Assembly: GCA_027475525.1 (NCBI GenBank)
Contig: JAMWFC010000009.1
Location: forward strand, 992,001 to 1,056,000
Length of the DNA stretch: 64,000 nucleotides
Source: Macrolepiota albuminosa
Lineage: Eukaryota; Basidiomycota; Agaricomycetes; Agaricales; Agaricaceae
Reading direction: 5' to 3'
The position numbers were made by a program, and so were the translations under genes. The notes beneath the pieces were generated by a model. That model had not been told where the DNA came from, searched no databases, and saw nothing but the letters and a program-made list of their open reading frames with translations. Shown here in pieces: positions 33,581 to 43,777 of this stretch (within the stretch, counting starts at the first letter, position 1; the number at the start of each line of letters is the position of its first letter).

Positions 33581-36000
33581 ATGTCTTTCCGAATTCCAAC
33601 TCCGCCTCCAGTACCGTCTCGCGAGGCTCAAGACGCCGCCTCCGCTTACATTGAAAAGGCCAATAAGTTCATCAAGCGCATCGAGGGTGTGGGCGCGGAG
33701 GCGCCTACAAACTTGGTTGTTGCCGTTATGCGATTACTGGAGCGTTGGTATGAGGTGCGGGTCCTTGGCGTTGGGTGGGATCGCGAGATTGAGGTGCGGG
33801 AGTGGTGCCGGGCGCGCTATGTGGATAACCGTGGCGCGGAGTGGTTAGCTCCATTTTCTCGTTTTGTAAGTGCTTTCAAGTCCTTGCCGTGTCGCCAACT
33901 GATTGGGTCCCTAGGCGCCTCCTGCCGTCCCTACCATCGAGGACGAGTTGGAGGATATCTTGTCGGGTGCCTTGCCGATGACGGTAAGCGCTCCCGCGCC
34001 TGAGTAAGTAACTCTGATTTTTATCTCTAACTTAGCTGTGGTCTGACCTGTCGCCTCATAGCAAGCAAGAGGTGTTGGCGCCCCTGGCGCGCATGCAGGT
34101 GGAGGAGGAGATCGCGACACGGCAAGAGGAGGTTTCCCGCGACTCCCGTGAGATTATGAGGGGGCTAGAGGAGCGGGAAAGAGCAGCAGCCTTGGCGGCG
34201 GAGATGGAGGAGATTGCGGAAGGAAAGGCGCCTGCCGCCAAGAGGCAGGAGACTGAAGAATCCGGCAAGGTAGGTCGCGCCGGCAGCACGTCGAGCCCAG
34301 TGCTGCCGGCTAGCAAGTCGGGCTCGCCGAGGAAGCCGGCAGGTGCTTCCAAGCGTAAGGTAAGTGCTGATTTTCGCTTGCCGTTGCCGACGGTCGCTAA
34401 CGACCTTCGCAGAGTCGCAAGGCGGCTCCTCAATACGCGGTAAGTGGTCTTTTCTTTTTGTACGGAAATTACTAAGTCTTTGTAGGCGCCAACACAAAGC
34501 TCCTTTGACGACAAGGAGCTCAAAGGATTGTTGTTGCCGCGTCGTGAGGAGGCAGTCCTTGATGAGGGGCAAGAGGCCGGGGTCGTTATGGAGGAGATGA
34601 AGGGAAAGAAGACCGTTTCCCTGGCGACCCGGCAAGCGTTCAAGGAGGCGCGGGGAGCGGTAAGTGATTTTTTCTGGTTCCTTTAGTTTCTTGCTGACTT
34701 TTAGCGCTAGTGCGACAAATGCTGGGCGGACAACGACCCAGAAGGCTGTTGGTTCCCGACTGGGGCCCAGCCGTGTTATCGTTGTGGCGCCCTCAAGCGC
34801 GCCTGTACTATCGACGGGGCGAAAAGTCGCGAGCGTGGCGGCGCGCCAGATGCTTTGGTCGAGAAGACGTTCTCGCGCGCTGTGTTGGTGAGGAGGGCCA
34901 GGGAGTTTGTGGAGGGCCAGAAGAGGAAGGTTGCCACAGGAGGGATGGCGGCCATTGGACGTGCCTCCTTGGCGTTGCCGACGCGCCAAGGAGATGGGAC
35001 GGAATCAGTCGGCAATCGAGGCGCCGGCGAGCGCCAAGGGACTTCGGTCCCAGAAAAACGTCAAGCCCCTTCCCCAAGCAAAGGGAAGGGCAAAGCAAAG
35101 CGCCCTCGTGTGGTCTCGTCGTCGCCTTCCCCCTCGCCAACGCCTCGCGATACCGAGATGGCCGACCTGGAGAAGGCGTTGGCGGCGAGTCGCCTGCCTC
35201 CTCGCGATTCTGAGGCAGGCCCAAGTGGCCTCCTGTCGCCTATTCATTTGGCGGCGAGGTCCCTTGGCGAGGAGCAGGAGGAGGGAGAGCGGGAAGCGGT
35301 TGGCGACACGGCGCCTCAAGAGGAACGGGAAGAGGCTCCCGTCGACATCGAGATGGGGGAGGAGAAGGCAGAGGGAGCGGCAACGGGAGGAGATGAGGAC
35401 GCTGAAGGGGAGGAGGACGAAACCTTGGCGACGCAGCGCCAAGGTGACGAGGAGATGGTAGCGGGAGAGGGCAAGGGAGAAGGGGAGGCAGCGGCAGAAG
35501 TCGCCCGGGAGGAGCCTCAGTGGCGTTGGCTGCCGCCTTACGGCAACGTCGCCCCTTGGGAGGTGTCAGATCCTGAGGACGTTGTAGGGCTGGAGCCAAG
35601 GCGTCCCGTGATCGCCAGGGTTAATCCTGCCTGGACCCCGCAGCCGCAGCCGACAGTGACTGGCGACGCTTTCCAGTGGCTGGGCCAGGACCTCGTTTAC
35701 CCGGTTATAGCGCTCAATCCTCGCGACATGTTGGAGCGCTATTCCCGGAGAGCGGCAACGATGGAGGCGACTATGAGTCGGGAACGGGAGCGAGTGCGCG
35801 GTCAACTGATGGCGCTGCGACTGCGCTATTCCAACCTGGGTCGTAGCCTTCGCGTGCTTCGCGATTACCAGGGGGATTGCCAAGCAGCCATGGATTGGCA
35901 AGCTGCCAATAACATTCTTCCTGGCGACCTTCTCCCCCTTCGCGACTCTTCCTTGCCGGTATCTGACGATTCCCTGTCATTAGAGGACGATAGCGAGTAA
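33581..36000 (+). CDS. antisense accessory gene of the inner gypsy element: Zn2Cys6-like motif, acidic coiled-coil protein
   Basis: Multi-exon gene on the strand opposite to pol, starting about 170 bp inside the element and converging on pol. ATG 33581 gives MSFRIPTPPPVPSREAQDAA. Introns with GTAAGT/GTAAGC donors follow ENRF-like ends at about 33869, 34005, 34359, 34440 and 34660. A middle exon has MQVEEEIATRQEEVSRDSRE, a coiled coil. The last exon (from about 34711, acceptor CGCTAG) begins CDKCWADNDPEGC..CYRCGALKRAC, a CX2CX8CX8CX2CX6C arrangement resembling a fungal Zn2Cys6 cluster. A basic segment (PSKGKGKAKRPR), a long Glu-rich acidic region, and a final helical part (ERVRGQLMALRLRYSNLG) ending LSLEDDSE at 36000 follow. 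All junctions are in phase. Similar cysteine motifs occur in the antisense gene of the outer element. Function unknown; a regulator or chromatin/DNA-binding role is only a guess. Confidence 0.7.
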
Positions 36001-36079
36001 ACGGACCTTAGCGTAGATAGGCCGTTTTTGTATATTTTTCTTTTTGTTACCGTCTCATATATATTTGTCTTGCCGCCTC

Positions 36080-36080
<1 letters not shown>

Positions 36081-36130
<50 letters not shown>
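36081..36130. repeat. T50 homopolymer between the accessory gene and pol
   Basis: Fifty consecutive T on the plus strand, that is A50 in the sense of the element, lying between the stop of the accessory gene and the stop of pol. Length in short-read data is unreliable. It may reflect a captured poly(A) tail. Confidence 0.9.
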
Positions 36131-36131
<1 letters not shown>

Positions 36132-36464
36132 AGTGAAAAGATAAGTCCCAGAAACCTGAGTTAGCGCAACAGCCGAGAGCCAAGAAAGTAAGGCAAAGAG
36201 AAAGCAAGCGGTAAGTATTCGAAAGTAAGAGGAGTAGTAGATGTGGGACTTAGACAAATTTTTGAGAAAAGGGAAACGCTCAGTAAATCATCATGGCGAA
36301 AAACCCTTGGCGAGATTTGCGCAATGCGCTAAGCGTTGGCGACACGCTAGCGCTGCGACTTGACTATGTAAAGAATTGTCTGTTGGATATAGTACAGTAA
36401 GTATCGGCAAGAGAGATAAGTAAGATAGGTAATAGAAAAAGAGAGCTCATCAATATATTCTTTT

Positions 36465-39400
36465 CTAATCATTTTCTTCTTCTTCAACTAAAGTCGGCAA
36501 GTCATCATCGTCCAATAATTCTGTTTCTTCAAGTTCTCGTAACTTGGCGGTGTCGATATCTAGCGCTTCAAGCGGCAAGTCGAGTCGTTCCCTGGCGAGA
36601 TACGGTAGTAGGCGAAAAGCGGCAACAGGTCGATGCAGTACTGAACCATCTAGTTCACAGAGCACGTAAGCGCCTCCACGGTTACGGGAGATAACTACCA
36701 AAGGTCCAAGATAGCGCGGGCGCATTTTCTTGTTGTAAGAGGTCTCGATTTTGGAGTTGCGCATGAGCACTAGCGCTCCTCTCGGGAAGTTGTAATCTTT
36801 GATGGTGGCGCTATGCTCGGTTTCGAATCGTAGGGCTGCTTGGCGACGGGCGCTGAAGACTACCTCGTGGAGTCGCTCTAAATCTTCTTTCCTTCTTTGG
36901 AGATCAATAGCTCGTCTGGCGACAAGGTCGGTAGTCGCTAAGATACTGTTGGGTGCTGGCTGAAGATAGGTTGCTTCTATAATGTCGGCAGGGAGTAACG
37001 GATGGGTGCCAGTAGCCGCGTAATAGGGAGAACAACCCATGCGCTTACGAATGGTAACTCTTTCCGACCAAAATACTGAATAGGTCGCTTCGCTCCAACG
37101 AGACTCGTCACCATCGACTGCCTTGAAGAGCGCTTGCCGAACGTCAAAGTGGGGTCTCTCTACCAGGCCATTGGCGCGCTTGTTGTAGCCAGACACTCGA
37201 ATGTGGTGAATGTTGTATTTCTTGGCGAGGTAGGTTAGCGCTTTGATGATGGGCGCACCGTTATCCGTGACGATTTCTCTTAGCGCTCCCCAACGGCAAA
37301 TGACGTCCTCAAATAGCCACTTGGCGACCGCCTCGGTATTTTCTCTTTGAAGCATGCGAAACTCAGGCCAGTGGATTAGCGAGCAACGACCTTGAATGAT
37401 GTACTTATAGCGACCAGATTTGGGCATGTGCATGGTATCGACGTAGATTTTGCTGAAGAGGGGAGCTGGCGTTGCAACGGTTGGCGGTATGAGCACTTGG
37501 CGTGTCTGTTGGATTTGGCAGAGGTGGCAGGTCCTGATGTACCAGGCGATGTCGGCACTAGCGTGTGGCCACCAGAAGCGTTCTAACAGAGAAGCTCGAG
37601 TAGCGTACAGACCTCTATGACCTAGCTCGTCATGCATAGCGCGCAAGACTCGTAAGCGACCTTCTGGCTTGATGATCAGCTTGTGGGCTCCATCTCGATT
37701 TCGTCGCCAAAGTCTGTTGTCGGTAAAGAAGAAACGGGTAGCGTAGCGGATAAAGGTCGCGTATTGTTCGTCGGTAAGGCCTGCGGGTCGCTTAAGGTCT
37801 TGTAGCCACTGTTCAACGATTAACAAGCGGCTGTCTTCTGCCTTTGCTTTGGCGGATCGGGGGACGGCATCGTAGGTCAAGTTTCTGCTGTCTTCCCTTA
37901 GCGGATGGGGCTCTTGTACGACTTTTACTGGAGGCGAATTTTGACTGAAAATGCTTGCCGTGTAGAATGTGAGGGGTGCGCTAAAGGTCTCGGGGCGGTA
38001 AGGGACAATGGGATGTAGAAGGATGCTGGCAGGCTGTTGCCGTCGTAGTAAGGGAATTGGCTGTTGTATGAGGTGCACGAAACCATGTAAGCGGTCGATC
38101 CAGTCCTCGAAATCGCTATCAGCCTGAGGGTCCACTACCGGGTCGCCAGGCTGCCGTGGTCGCCTAGAGAGTCCATCTGGGCCGTGGAAAGAGCTCTTGA
38201 CGTGTACCAGCTCAAAATGGAACATGAGGATGGCGACTACCCACCGATTCATGCTAGCGGACGGCTGGATATCAGGATTCTGCAGCATGCCCTTGATGTA
38301 CCTAGCGTCGACTTCAACAATCAGATTCCGCACGCCAATCAAGTACATCTTTAGCGACCGGAAGGCTTTGAAGAGTCCATAGAGCTCTAGCTTAGGCTGA
38401 CTGTAGCGAGACTCTCTGTCGTTTAGCGTGATGGACCCAAAGCGGTTGTAACGTCGCTGTTTCCGATTGTTGCTAAGGCACTGGCACAAGAAGTAACCAA
38501 CGGCAATGTACGAGGTATCCACCGCCAAGATAACAGGGTCGGCAGATGTATAATCGATGGGGACTAGGGGCTTGGCGTCTTGTAAGGCTTTTACTAAGTC
38601 GCGTTGGGCAGTGACCTGGTCTGGCCCAAATTCGAAGAGCTCGTTAGCGCGGGTGAGTCGGTTAAGGGCGTGTGCGCGATGAGCAAAGTTTTTGACGAAT
38701 ATTCTAAGAACGCCAACGGTACCAAGAAAGGCGCGAACTTCTGATAAGTCGCGGCAAGGACCCCAGCGCTCCAAGAGTGCTAAGCGAGACTCGTCGGGAA
38801 TGCGTCCGTCGGGAGTGCAGATGTGACCAAGTATCTTGAACCTTGGCGCGCATAGGAGAAGCTTATGGCCGCTAAAGGTTCCACCGCTATACTTCATGCG
38901 TTGGAGAACTCGATTGAGCAGCAAGAAAAACTCCCATAGCGCTAAGCGAATGTTGGAGTTGTCGGGATGGGTCGCCGGTAAGCCGTTCACGAGTCGCCAG
39001 TCTTTGGGGCCTTTGACGCCAACGTCGTCGATGAAGCTAAGGACGTTATGCGGTATCTCGGGTTGGAGGATGAAAGTGATGTCGTCGTGGAATATAGGGA
39101 CTGAGTTGGTCCAGCCCATCGGCAAGGTGACTAGGCGCAGTGCGCCAAACGGAGTTTGAAACGTAGTGAGGTCGCGGGAAGAAGGGTGAATCAAGCGCTC
39201 GTCGTAGCCAACGTAGAGGTCAAGGGTGGCGCCACAAATACGCCCGGCAAAGGACTCGGCAACGTGGTCAGGGAAAGGCGGTACGCCAGAGTGTCGTATG
39301 GTGACTCTATTTAGCGGCTCGAGACTATGGACTATGCGTAGATTGCCGTTCTTTTTGAGGACACAAAACCAACGGGAGCGGTAAGAGCTGTTAGAGGGTT

Positions 39401-40214
39401 CGTAGACGCCAGCCTGTATCTTGGTCCTAATAATCTGGCAGACCTCGGCTTCAATCCCAGGCGGTAACGGTCGGTTGTGCTCAGTCCACGGCACGTGAGG
39501 AATGGTCGGGATGACGACTGGCGGGAAGAAGTCCGTACGTAGGCTGCCGCGTTCTGAGTCCTCCCAGGCGAAGGCTTTATCCTGCTTAGCGACGAGATCG
39601 GTAAGGACATTCAACTCATCTTTGGTCAAAAATCCTGTGTCGTGCTCCTTGGCGAACTGCTGTTGGCGTTCCGCGGTAAAACGTCCCGTGGGCTGAAAGG
39701 GTGGCGGGTTCGGCGATAAAATAGGTATGTCGGCAAGAGGGTCGCCAATAATCTGGCGCTCGATCCTAAACGTCTCGGGAGAGTGCGCAGCGATGGGCTT
39801 TGTTTTAAGCGCAACTGGCTTATATTTCTTTTTGACTTGTACCCCTTTCCTTTTGGGAGCGTTAGCTTGGTTATATACAGAAGTGGAAAGGGGAACTGTA
39901 GCCTGAGGAGCGGCAAGTCCAAGAACGGCAGGAGACGAGGCTCCGGGAAGAGTGGTAAGATAGGTATCGGTAGACGCAAAACTTTGAAACGATTCTGAGG
40001 CGGTAAGATATAAGTAGGCAAGAGAGGAGTCGGTAATATTTTGATTTTTCTGGGAAGGCTCTGCGTCGGTAGTGGGTAAAGTAGTTAAAACGTCTTCGTC
40101 AAGAAAAGCAGTAGACAAAACAGTTACAAGACCAGTTGAATGGTCAAATTCCAGCGTTAGCGCCACATCTCCGTGATCATCGCCAATCACCTCCTCGATG
40201 GTCTGTGAAAACAC
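36465..40214 (-). CDS. pol: inner element pol: RT, RNase H, integrase
   Basis: An uninterrupted frame of about 1249 codons. RT: WFCVLKKNGNLRIVHSLEPL (about 282-301), ATLDLYVGYDERLIHP, TFQTPFGALRLVTLPMG, and catalytic FIDDVG near 394-399. RNase H: AVDTSYIAVG (Asp near 565), PKLELYGLFKA (Glu near 610), VEVDARYIKG (Asp near 636). Integrase: zinc-binding HDELGH (861-866) and CHLCQ (896-900), then the DDE set YVDTMHMP (Asp 926), VTDNGAP (Asp 984) and GLVERPH (Glu 1019). The C-terminal part has RPRYLGPLVVISRNRGGAYV and an acidic end, no chromodomain. It overlaps the gag-protease frame by 28 bp and is in the -1 frame relative to it. The first codon of the counted frame is GTG, not ATG, and the frame is open further upstream, so expression by -1 frameshifting (a TGTTTTC run lies there) is likely. 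All catalytic residues present. Confidence 0.95.
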   Translation of the reverse strand: MFSQTIEEVIGDDHGDVALTLEFDHSTGLVTVLSTAFLDEDVLTTLPTTDAEPSQKNQNITDSSLAYLYLTASESFQSFASTDTYLTTLPGASSPAVLGLAAPQATVPLSTSVYNQANAPKRKGVQVKKKYKPVALKTKPIAAHSPETFRIERQIIGDPLADIPILSPNPPPFQPTGRFTAERQQQFAKEHDTGFLTKDELNVLTDLVAKQDKAFAWEDSERGSLRTDFFPPVVIPTIPHVPWTEHNRPLPPGIEAEVCQIIRTKIQAGVYEPSNSSYRSRWFCVLKKNGNLRIVHSLEPLNRVTIRHSGVPPFPDHVAESFAGRICGATLDLYVGYDERLIHPSSRDLTTFQTPFGALRLVTLPMGWTNSVPIFHDDITFILQPEIPHNVLSFIDDVGVKGPKDWRLVNGLPATHPDNSNIRLALWEFFLLLNRVLQRMKYSGGTFSGHKLLLCAPRFKILGHICTPDGRIPDESRLALLERWGPCRDLSEVRAFLGTVGVLRIFVKNFAHRAHALNRLTRANELFEFGPDQVTAQRDLVKALQDAKPLVPIDYTSADPVILAVDTSYIAVGYFLCQCLSNNRKQRRYNRFGSITLNDRESRYSQPKLELYGLFKAFRSLKMYLIGVRNLIVEVDARYIKGMLQNPDIQPSASMNRWVVAILMFHFELVHVKSSFHGPDGLSRRPRQPGDPVVDPQADSDFEDWIDRLHGFVHLIQQPIPLLRRQQPASILLHPIVPYRPETFSAPLTFYTASIFSQNSPPVKVVQEPHPLREDSRNLTYDAVPRSAKAKAEDSRLLIVEQWLQDLKRPAGLTDEQYATFIRYATRFFFTDNRLWRRNRDGAHKLIIKPEGRLRVLRAMHDELGHRGLYATRASLLERFWWPHASADIAWYIRTCHLCQIQQTRQVLIPPTVATPAPLFSKIYVDTMHMPKSGRYKYIIQGRCSLIHWPEFRMLQRENTEAVAKWLFEDVICRWGALREIVTDNGAPIIKALTYLAKKYNIHHIRVSGYNKRANGLVERPHFDVRQALFKAVDGDESRWSEATYSVFWSERVTIRKRMGCSPYYAATGTHPLLPADIIEATYLQPAPNSILATTDLVARRAIDLQRRKEDLERLHEVVFSARRQAALRFETEHSATIKDYNFPRGALVLMRNSKIETSYNKKMRPRYLGPLVVISRNRGGAYVLCELDGSVLHRPVAAFRLLPYLARERLDLPLEALDIDTAKLRELEETELLDDDDLPTLVEEEEND

Positions 40215-42061
40215 CGGTGGGGTCGTTCGTTGGCGTGCTGGTCGGTAAACTCCGGTGGCTTAGCGAGGGCGCCTTTTCGTTGTCCCCTAGGGAACGTTGG
40301 CACCGTTCGTCGGATTCCGGAATTAGGGTCGCTAATGGTTAATGTCGTCTCGTCGTCGGTAACAGTCTTGACGACTGATCGCGCCAAGACGTCGAAGGGT
40401 CTGCCGAGTAATAAGTCGTATGCTGGGGAGCGTAAGATGTGTATCTGAAGGTAAAATGTAATGTCGCCAAGGGTGCATGGCACGTTCTTGGCGAGGCCTA
40501 AAGATCTGTCCACTGTACCGTTAGCGCTCTGCATGTTTAATATAACGGTAGGGTCATAAATGAGGCCTAAATCGTTAGCGACTTCTGCTGCCATAGAAAT
40601 GATCTGGGAACCGCTATCCACGATCGCCTCTACCTCGTGCTTGTTGTCTACCGTTAGCGCGACTGAGCGGATAGCGTGTGATTCTTGAGCGACGGTAAGG
40701 ATAGCGGGGTCCTCTCCATGGTCCACCGACCTAAGGTAGGTCTCCACTGGGTCCACAGAGGTGGCGTTAGCGATGGAGTCGGCAGATGTATCTTCAGTGT
40801 CGGGAGCGTCAATGGTAACAGAGAAACCAGGAAGCGCGTCGTCGAGTTCATCAACCTCGGCAACGGCTGTCGCCAAGGGTCGTCGAGGAGTGACTGCCGT
40901 TTTGACCTGGTTGCGGACGTCGGGAGCAATACTGCAAAGCTCTTCTACTGACAAGGTAACGGCGGTTTTCATGATGCGGTTAAAGACGTGGTTCGATTTT
41001 TCTATGTCGAAAATTGGCGCGGTAGGTCGGTAGCCACCCTCAGGACGCTTCTCGGGAGCGGCAAAGTTTCGTTGTGCGGGAGCATGGTAACGGTCGGGAA
41101 TCCCTGAGTAGGGATGGAGAGGCGGCAAAGGCGGTTCGGGAGCGGTAGCGGACGACGAGGGTTCTGGAGCAGGAGCAGGAGCAGTAGCAGGCGGTGCGGC
41201 AGGAGAAGGTGTCGGTAACTTGCTAGCGGGAGGCATCGGCTTATATCCTTTGAGAGGTTGTTTGGGCTGCTTAACTTCAACACCATCAAAAACCTGATTC
41301 TTAAGCGAATCCAACTCCTGTTGCAGCTTAGCGATTCGCTCTTCCCGCGAGAAGGTAGGGCGGTCGCCAACGCTGTCGAAATGTAGGACCTCGTGGATCA
41401 TCTGCTGTTGAGTCGCCTGGTCTGGGTCGGGGTTGGCGTTGCCAGATAACGTGCCGGTAACGATTTGTCCTGGGTTGCGCCTATGCCATTCATCAACTCG
41501 CTCCTGGAAGGACTTCTTGTCTGGGTAGTTGGGGATGGTGGCGCCAGTGGTGAGGACTATCTTGCCGTCGATAGCTCGTCGAATTCTACCTTGGCGAACG
41601 TAATTCTCGAGGGTAGCGCAGCGTCCTCTAGTCATGGTGTGGCCAATTTCCCCACAGAAGTGGCAAGGGCCAGGTGCGGGAACGTTAGCGGGTCGGTTAG
41701 CGGTGAGATTTGTCGTGATCATAGTTTCGATACGTGTCATAGCGGATGCGACGGCAGCGGTAATGGCAGCATTTAGCTCCTCCTTCTTAACGAAGTCGGC
41801 AGCGGGAGGCGGGATGGGAATAATACCGTTAGTTCGCTCAGGGGGTGGGCTCGTCCTAGCGCGTGGTATGCCAACGCCAGTGTCTGTTCCCTTGAGAACC
41901 CATTTACCGGCTTCAAAGACGTCGGCAACGTTATAGGGCTCGTCAGGGTGATGGGCCTGATGAACTATCTCTAGGCGACGGGCAATACGAGTCCACAGTG
42001 AAGTCGGGATGCCCTGCTGAAATAGGCGACGCTCCGCGGTAATACGTGGAGAACGCGCCAA
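40187..42061 (-). CDS. gag: inner element gag C-terminal half and aspartic protease
   Basis: A frame of about 624 codons. The start of the real polypeptide lies in the upstream frame; here RLFQQGIPTSLWTRIARRLE is the end of a capsid domain. A CX2CX4HX5C-like knuckle follows (CHFCGEIGHTMTRGRC, near residue 130), then a coiled segment (REERIAKLQQELDSLKNQ), Pro/Ala-rich linkers, and a retropepsin with EAIVDSGSQIISMAAEVAN (near residue 490) and LLLGRPFDVLARS. It ends 28 bp inside pol. Protease therefore belongs to the gag frame, with RT onward in another, as in several Ty3/gypsy lineages. Relative to the upstream gag frame it is shifted, see the adjacent entry. Confidence 0.9.
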   Translation of the reverse strand: MARSPRITAERRLFQQGIPTSLWTRIARRLEIVHQAHHPDEPYNVADVFEAGKWVLKGTDTGVGIPRARTSPPPERTNGIIPIPPPAADFVKKEELNAAITAAVASAMTRIETMITTNLTANRPANVPAPGPCHFCGEIGHTMTRGRCATLENYVRQGRIRRAIDGKIVLTTGATIPNYPDKKSFQERVDEWHRRNPGQIVTGTLSGNANPDPDQATQQQMIHEVLHFDSVGDRPTFSREERIAKLQQELDSLKNQVFDGVEVKQPKQPLKGYKPMPPASKLPTPSPAAPPATAPAPAPEPSSSATAPEPPLPPLHPYSGIPDRYHAPAQRNFAAPEKRPEGGYRPTAPIFDIEKSNHVFNRIMKTAVTLSVEELCSIAPDVRNQVKTAVTPRRPLATAVAEVDELDDALPGFSVTIDAPDTEDTSADSIANATSVDPVETYLRSVDHGEDPAILTVAQESHAIRSVALTVDNKHEVEAIVDSGSQIISMAAEVANDLGLIYDPTVILNMQSANGTVDRSLGLAKNVPCTLGDITFYLQIHILRSPAYDLLLGRPFDVLARSVVKTVTDDETTLTISDPNSGIRRTVPTFPRGQRKGALAKPPEFTDQHANERPHRCFHRPSRR

Positions 42062-42443
42062 GCGAAGATGTGCCGTTATCGAAAGATTCCTGGACTAATT
42101 TCTGCAACTCGTTTACCGTGTAGCGGGTAGCCTCCTCAGCGCCAGGGTACAGCTGGATTACTGCCGTCTTCCAGTCCTCGTAAGAAGCGCCCCGGGCGGG
42201 AGCTGTCGGTGTGGCGGGAACAAAGGCGGCAAACTCAGTCAAACCTGTCCACGTCTCTGCCGTGTCATACGATACGTATCTTGCCGCGTACTCCTTCATC
42301 TGCGTGTGGTCGGTAATGTTACAGTCTCTGAATAGATACTCCAATTCCTTGAAATACTGGGATAGCTCCCGTGGTTTGGTCTCGTCCCATTTCGGTGCCG
42401 AGAAGTGGTTGCGTGGCGGCATGCGCTGGACTTGTTGTTCCAT
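41943..42443 (-). CDS. gag: inner element gag N-terminal half (frame-shifted from the rest)
   Basis: First ATG at 42443 gives MEQQVQRMPPRNHFSAPKWD, then LSQYFKELEYLFRDCNITDH, YVSYDTAETW and YEDWKTAVIQLYPGAEE, a fungal gypsy capsid. The family sequence continues from SLGAFSTYY into the frame of the 40187-42061 entry (SPRITAERRLFQQG), so the change near 42040-42070 is a frameshift, probably with a small deletion. It could be a mutation of this copy or an assembly error. The frame is also open upstream of the ATG for about 115 codons (Pro/Ser-rich, to about 42795) without another ATG; translation could begin earlier after leader splicing. Confidence 0.8.
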   Translation of the reverse strand: MEQQVQRMPPRNHFSAPKWDETKPRELSQYFKELEYLFRDCNITDHTQMKEYAARYVSYDTAETWTGLTEFAAFVPATPTAPARGASYEDWKTAVIQLYPGAEEATRYTVNELQKLVQESFDNGTSSLGAFSTYYRGASPISAGHPDFTVDSYCPSPRDSSSGPSP

Positions 42444-42805
42444 AGCGACTGGGTTGGCGAGTTCGGTTAGCGGTTGTGGGGAAGGAGTTCTAGAGGTTGG
42501 CGACGGGGTGAGCGAAATGACGAGTTGTGAAAGCGGTGTTAACGGAGTGATAGGGGTAACTGATTGCGGTAAGGTAAAGGGCGACGCTAAGGGGTCGTCG
42601 GTACTATAATCGAGGGAATGCGGGAAGAGATCAGGAAAAGCGTCTACAGTGGCGTTCTGTAGTTCCTGGGCGAGAGAGAGACCCGGTAAGGCACCAGGTG
42701 GTTGTGGGGTTGATGGGTGGGAAGGAGCAATGCCTTCTGCCGACTGCTCTAGCAGGCGGCGCCTACGCTGAAGACGGGTTTCTGGCGGAATTCTGCCCTA
42801 GAGAT

Positions 42806-42823
42806 CCCTCGCGGTGGGCTCCA
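42806..42823 (-). promoter_or_regulatory. primer-binding site of the inner element
   Basis: Three bases inside the 5' LTR, the minus strand reads TGGAGCCCACCGCGAGGG. A TGG start matches the CCA end of a tRNA, as expected for a PBS. I cannot identify the tRNA by eye. Confidence 0.65.
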
Positions 42824-42826
42824 ATT

Positions 42827-43777
42827 TGATGACGCCCAAAGTTTTGGTCAGTAACAAATGTAACTGGAGTGTTACCGTACCAAGAGTGTGCGTTGGGCGC
42901 GCTATAAGTGATTTGAGGAGTCCCGGGCAGGTCCCAGAGAACGCGTCTGTGAAAAAGGGTAAAAGTCGGTAACGGGGTCGGCAAGTGTAAAGCGCTAAGG
43001 TAAAGCGCCTAGGAAAGAGCGGTAAGCGAACACGGCAAAGGTAAGCGGCAAGAGCACGGTAAGCTTAGCGAAGTCTAAGCGTCGATAATGCCTGCCGTAG
43101 TTGCAAGGCGCGAGTGTGTCGAGTGTTGGCGAGCGTCTGTAACTACCGATGAGTTCGACGTTGCCGACTGTAGCGTAAATGAGCTCTTGAGTGTAAGTGA
43201 GACTGAAGTAAGTGGGGGAAACTCTGGTCTATTCGTCTGCTGGTCCATTGTACAAGTCGGTAAGTACTTTTATACTACAAAGAGTTCGCCGTCGCCAGTG
43301 ACCAACCATCGCCAAAGTGCGGTAAACTGGAAAATTTCATAGGGGTAGCTCCAACGGTTTCTGATCCCTACCGTCCTTGGAGGACCCTTGGCGCCACCAG
43401 GCGGCAGATCGCGGTGCTAAACCATCAATCCATCACCCTTCTGTCTGTCAGAGCACCTAAGCGACGTTTGGCGCCAAATCGAGACGGTAAGCGGTGTCAG
43501 ACGCCAAGGTCAAACGCCAAGCTGTCCGTCAGTTTTTGATAGATCATCAAACTTCTCGCTAAGCGCTGTCATCAGTGACTGATGCCATCTGTCAGTTGTC
43601 ATTCCTGCTGCCGTCGGCGCTATCATTGATTGGATCTGCTTCTTGCCGTGCGCGGCCGTCGGGAATGGCTTAAAATGGGTAGAACGCGTGCGCTAAGTTC
43701 GGAACGAGTGCGGCAAGGTTTCCGGAGCCGGTGCCGAGCCTGCCGTTGATGCGCCTAACCTGTATAGGGTCCTATCA
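42827..43777 (-). repeat. LTR of the inner element (its 5' LTR)
   Basis: 951 bp, nearly identical to 32462-33412. As the 5' LTR in element orientation it should carry the promoter for gag-pol. A frame of 84 codons is present in both LTRs but looks incidental. Confidence 0.95.

Larger units (their letters stand above)
32462..43777 (-). mobile_element. inner Ty3/gypsy element, young, reverse orientation, with antisense accessory gene
   Basis: An 11316-bp element lying on the minus strand inside RT of the outer element. The two LTRs (32462-33412 and 42827-43777) are each 951 bp and I see only about two differences. Ends are TG..CA, with GCGG flanking both sides (32458-32461 and 43778-43781), a 4-bp target duplication (5 bp if read as GCGGT). 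In element orientation the order is LTR, PBS, gag, protease, RT-RNase H-integrase, accessory gene (antisense), PPT, LTR. pol is fully open, so insertion was recent relative to the outer element. The gag region contains one frame change. Confidence 0.95.

Noticed and set aside
34165..34989. A 274-codon minus-strand frame opposite the inner accessory gene
   Set aside because: It is a shadow of the GC-rich exons; the plus strand has in-phase splice sites and a cysteine cluster that explain the DNA.
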